Shown here: one piece after another, positions 5,276 to 6,633 of the stretch | Numbering within the stretch: position 1 is the first letter of the stretch | Layout: every line of letters starts with the position of its first letter | Source: an uncultured Bacilli bacterium | Lineage (GTDB): Bacteria > Bacillota_I > Bacilli_A > RF39 > UBA660 | Length of the DNA: 6,633 nucleotides | NCBI GenBank assembly: GCA_947627145.1 | Contig: CANQUW010000059.1 | Coordinates: 1 to 6,633 of the forward strand | Direction: 5' to 3' | Made by a program: the position numbers and the translations under genes | The notes under the pieces: model-generated | Told to the model about the DNA's origin: nothing | Database searches by the model: none | What the model saw: the letters and a program-made list of their open reading frames with translations, nothing else

Positions 5276-6633
5276 ATGAAAAAAAATTCATTTTTAGAAG
5301 GAAGTTTTATTGCAACAGCATCTATTATTTTTGTTAAGATTTTAGGTATGCTTTATGTTATTCCATTTTATGCAATAGTAGGTGTTAAGGGTGCTAGTTT
5401 GTATGCTTATGCTTATACTATTTATAATATATTTTTGGATATAGCATCAGCTGGTCTTCCTGTTGCAATAAGTAAGCTTATAAATGAGTATAATACTTTA
5501 GGTAAGAAGGAAGCTAAGGTACGTACTTATAGGATTGGTACAATAATAGTTGGAGCTTTATCAATTATATCTTTTTTAGTTGTGTTTATATTTGCTCGCG
5601 CAATTGCAATTGCGATTATTGGAGATTTGTCTGGTGGAAATACAATTGATGATGTTACTTTGGTTATTCGTTCTATTTCACTTGCAATTTTAGTTATTCC
5701 ATATCTTGCTATTTCTAAAGGATATTTGCAAGGTCATCAGTTTATAACACCACCATCAGTTAGTCAAGTTTTAGAACAAGTTGTTAGAATATTAGTGTTA
5801 CTTGGTGGTAGTTATATTACAATAAAACTATTTGGTTTATCTGTATCATATGGTGTTGCGATAGCACTTTTAGGAGCATTTTTTGGTGGCATCGTTGCAT
5901 GTTTATATATTAGAAATAAAATTAATAGTAATAAAAAACAGTTGGATTTAAATGTAGATATTCCAAAAGATGATGTAGAAAATAAGGAGATTGTAAAAAA
6001 AATAGTTACTTATGCACTTCCTTTAATAATTATGGATACTGCTATTAGTATATATCATTTTATTGATATGGTACTTATAATTCGTACACTTGATTATTTA
6101 CATTTTCCAGCAGGAGATGTTGAGTTGATTACTAGTTCAATTGTTACCTATGCACCTAAGATTAATATGATTATCGCATCAATTGCAACAGGTATGTCTG
6201 TTAGTTTAATACCAACAATTGTATCTAGTTATGTTAAAAAAGATTGGAAGGACGTTAATAATAAACTTAATAAAGCTCTTCAAATGATATTTATTATTTC
6301 TATTCCTATGGCATGTGGAATATCTTTACTTGCAAAACCTATATGGGCACTTTTCTATCAGCCTAATAATTATGGTACAACAATTTTAGCTTTTTCTATA
6401 TTTACAGCGATTCTTACTAATACTTTTGTTGTTACTAATTCTGTTCTTCAAGGACTTAATAAATTTAAAGCACTTTATATTTGTATTTTTACAGGTTTTG
6501 TTACTAATGCACTTTTGGATGTTCCTTTAATGCTTTTATTTAATAAACTTTCTTTACCTGTATATTATGGTGCGATAGTTGCAACTATTATAGGATATTT
6601 ACTTACTATATTTATGGTTTTATATACACTTCA
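5276..6633 (+). CDS. murJ: MurJ/YtgP-type lipid II flippase (SpoVB-like), 3'-truncated by window edge
   Basis: Proteins of this MOP-superfamily group flip lipid-linked peptidoglycan precursor (lipid II) to the outer face of the membrane; the closest resemblance I recognise is to Bacillus YtgP/MurJ. The frame is open to the last base, with 452 complete codons of an expected roughly 530-550. After a short MKKNSFLEGSF start there are about 12 hydrophobic segments, roughly at 11-35, 41-65, 86-115, 128-148, 166-184, 188-212, 240-265, 290-318, 335-353, 368-390, 398-420 and 428-452. A charged cytoplasmic loop lies at 213-241. Landmarks shared with YtgP are ILGMLYVIPF near 22-31, the segment SAGLPVAISK (58-67), YLQGHQFITPPSVSQVLEQ (150-168) with VVRI after it, and VLQGLNK (390-396). 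The final two membrane segments and stop lie beyond the window. ATG 5276 has GAGGG 5 bases upstream. A SpoVB or polysaccharide flippase of the same fold cannot be fully excluded. Confidence 0.9.
   Translation, partial: MKKNSFLEGSFIATASIIFVKILGMLYVIPFYAIVGVKGASLYAYAYTIYNIFLDIASAGLPVAISKLINEYNTLGKKEAKVRTYRIGTIIVGALSIISFLVVFIFARAIAIAIIGDLSGGNTIDDVTLVIRSISLAILVIPYLAISKGYLQGHQFITPPSVSQVLEQVVRILVLLGGSYITIKLFGLSVSYGVAIALLGAFFGGIVACLYIRNKINSNKKQLDLNVDIPKDDVENKEIVKKIVTYALPLIIMDTAISIYHFIDMVLIIRTLDYLHFPAGDVELITSSIVTYAPKINMIIASIATGMSVSLIPTIVSSYVKKDWKDVNNKLNKALQMIFIISIPMACGISLLAKPIWALFYQPNNYGTTILAFSIFTAILTNTFVVTNSVLQGLNKFKALYICIFTGFVTNALLDVPLMLLFNKLSLPVYYGAIVATIIGYLLTIFMVLYTL
5599..5614. repeat. Perfect 16-bp palindrome inside the flippase gene
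   Basis: CGCAATTGCAATTGCG equals its own reverse complement over all 16 bases and is built from two overlapping GCAATTGC units. It encodes part of an Arg-Ala-Ile-Ala-Ile-Ala-Ile stretch in the third membrane segment, and its G/C content is high for the surroundings. It may be a chance product of the repeated Ala-Ile codons, or a protein binding site. Confidence 0.5.

Overview
The window is strongly AT-rich, every gene reads on the + strand, and the products look like those of a low-GC Gram-positive bacterium (Bacillota, Bacilli or a relative). The evidence is a SecA very close to the Bacillus type, a SpoVB/YtgP-type MurJ flippase, strong AGGAG-type ribosome binding sites, and hairpin-plus-T-run terminators. 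All tryptophans I read are TGG, the stops are TAA or TAG, and there is no in-frame TGA, so the standard bacterial code fits. The lineage is inference; no rRNA or other taxonomic marker is present.

Layout. (1) Bases 1-2177 are the 3' part of secA, cut inside the Walker A lysine codon, followed by a clear intrinsic terminator at 2187-2218. (2) Bases 2242-3219 hold a perfect-consensus promoter overlapped by a dyad, then a gene fusing a small DNA-binding helix-turn-helix to a class II Fic domain (nucleotidyl transferase with its own inhibitory motif). (3) A kinase-fold phosphotransferase of the APH/choline kinase superfamily (3254-4240) follows 34 bases later, with a possible promoter of its own. 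(4) Bases 4312-5202 hold yggS (pyridoxal-phosphate homeostasis) and a small DUF1653 protein. They are 3 bases apart, and the second ribosome binding site lies in the last codons of the first gene; a weak terminator overlaps the stop. (5) From 5276 to the window end runs a MurJ/YtgP-type lipid II flippase that is open at the 3' edge (452 codons visible).

How the genes relate. secA and the flippase are core envelope functions (protein export, peptidoglycan precursor translocation), and yggS is housekeeping. The HTH-Fic and phosphotransferase pair, set between a terminator and yggS, is the most accessory-looking part. The Fic protein may control its own promoter through the dyad and may modify a target by adding a nucleotide; its target and the kinase substrate cannot be read from sequence. 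There is no RNA gene, CRISPR array, insertion sequence or gene-free stretch longer than about 100 bases.
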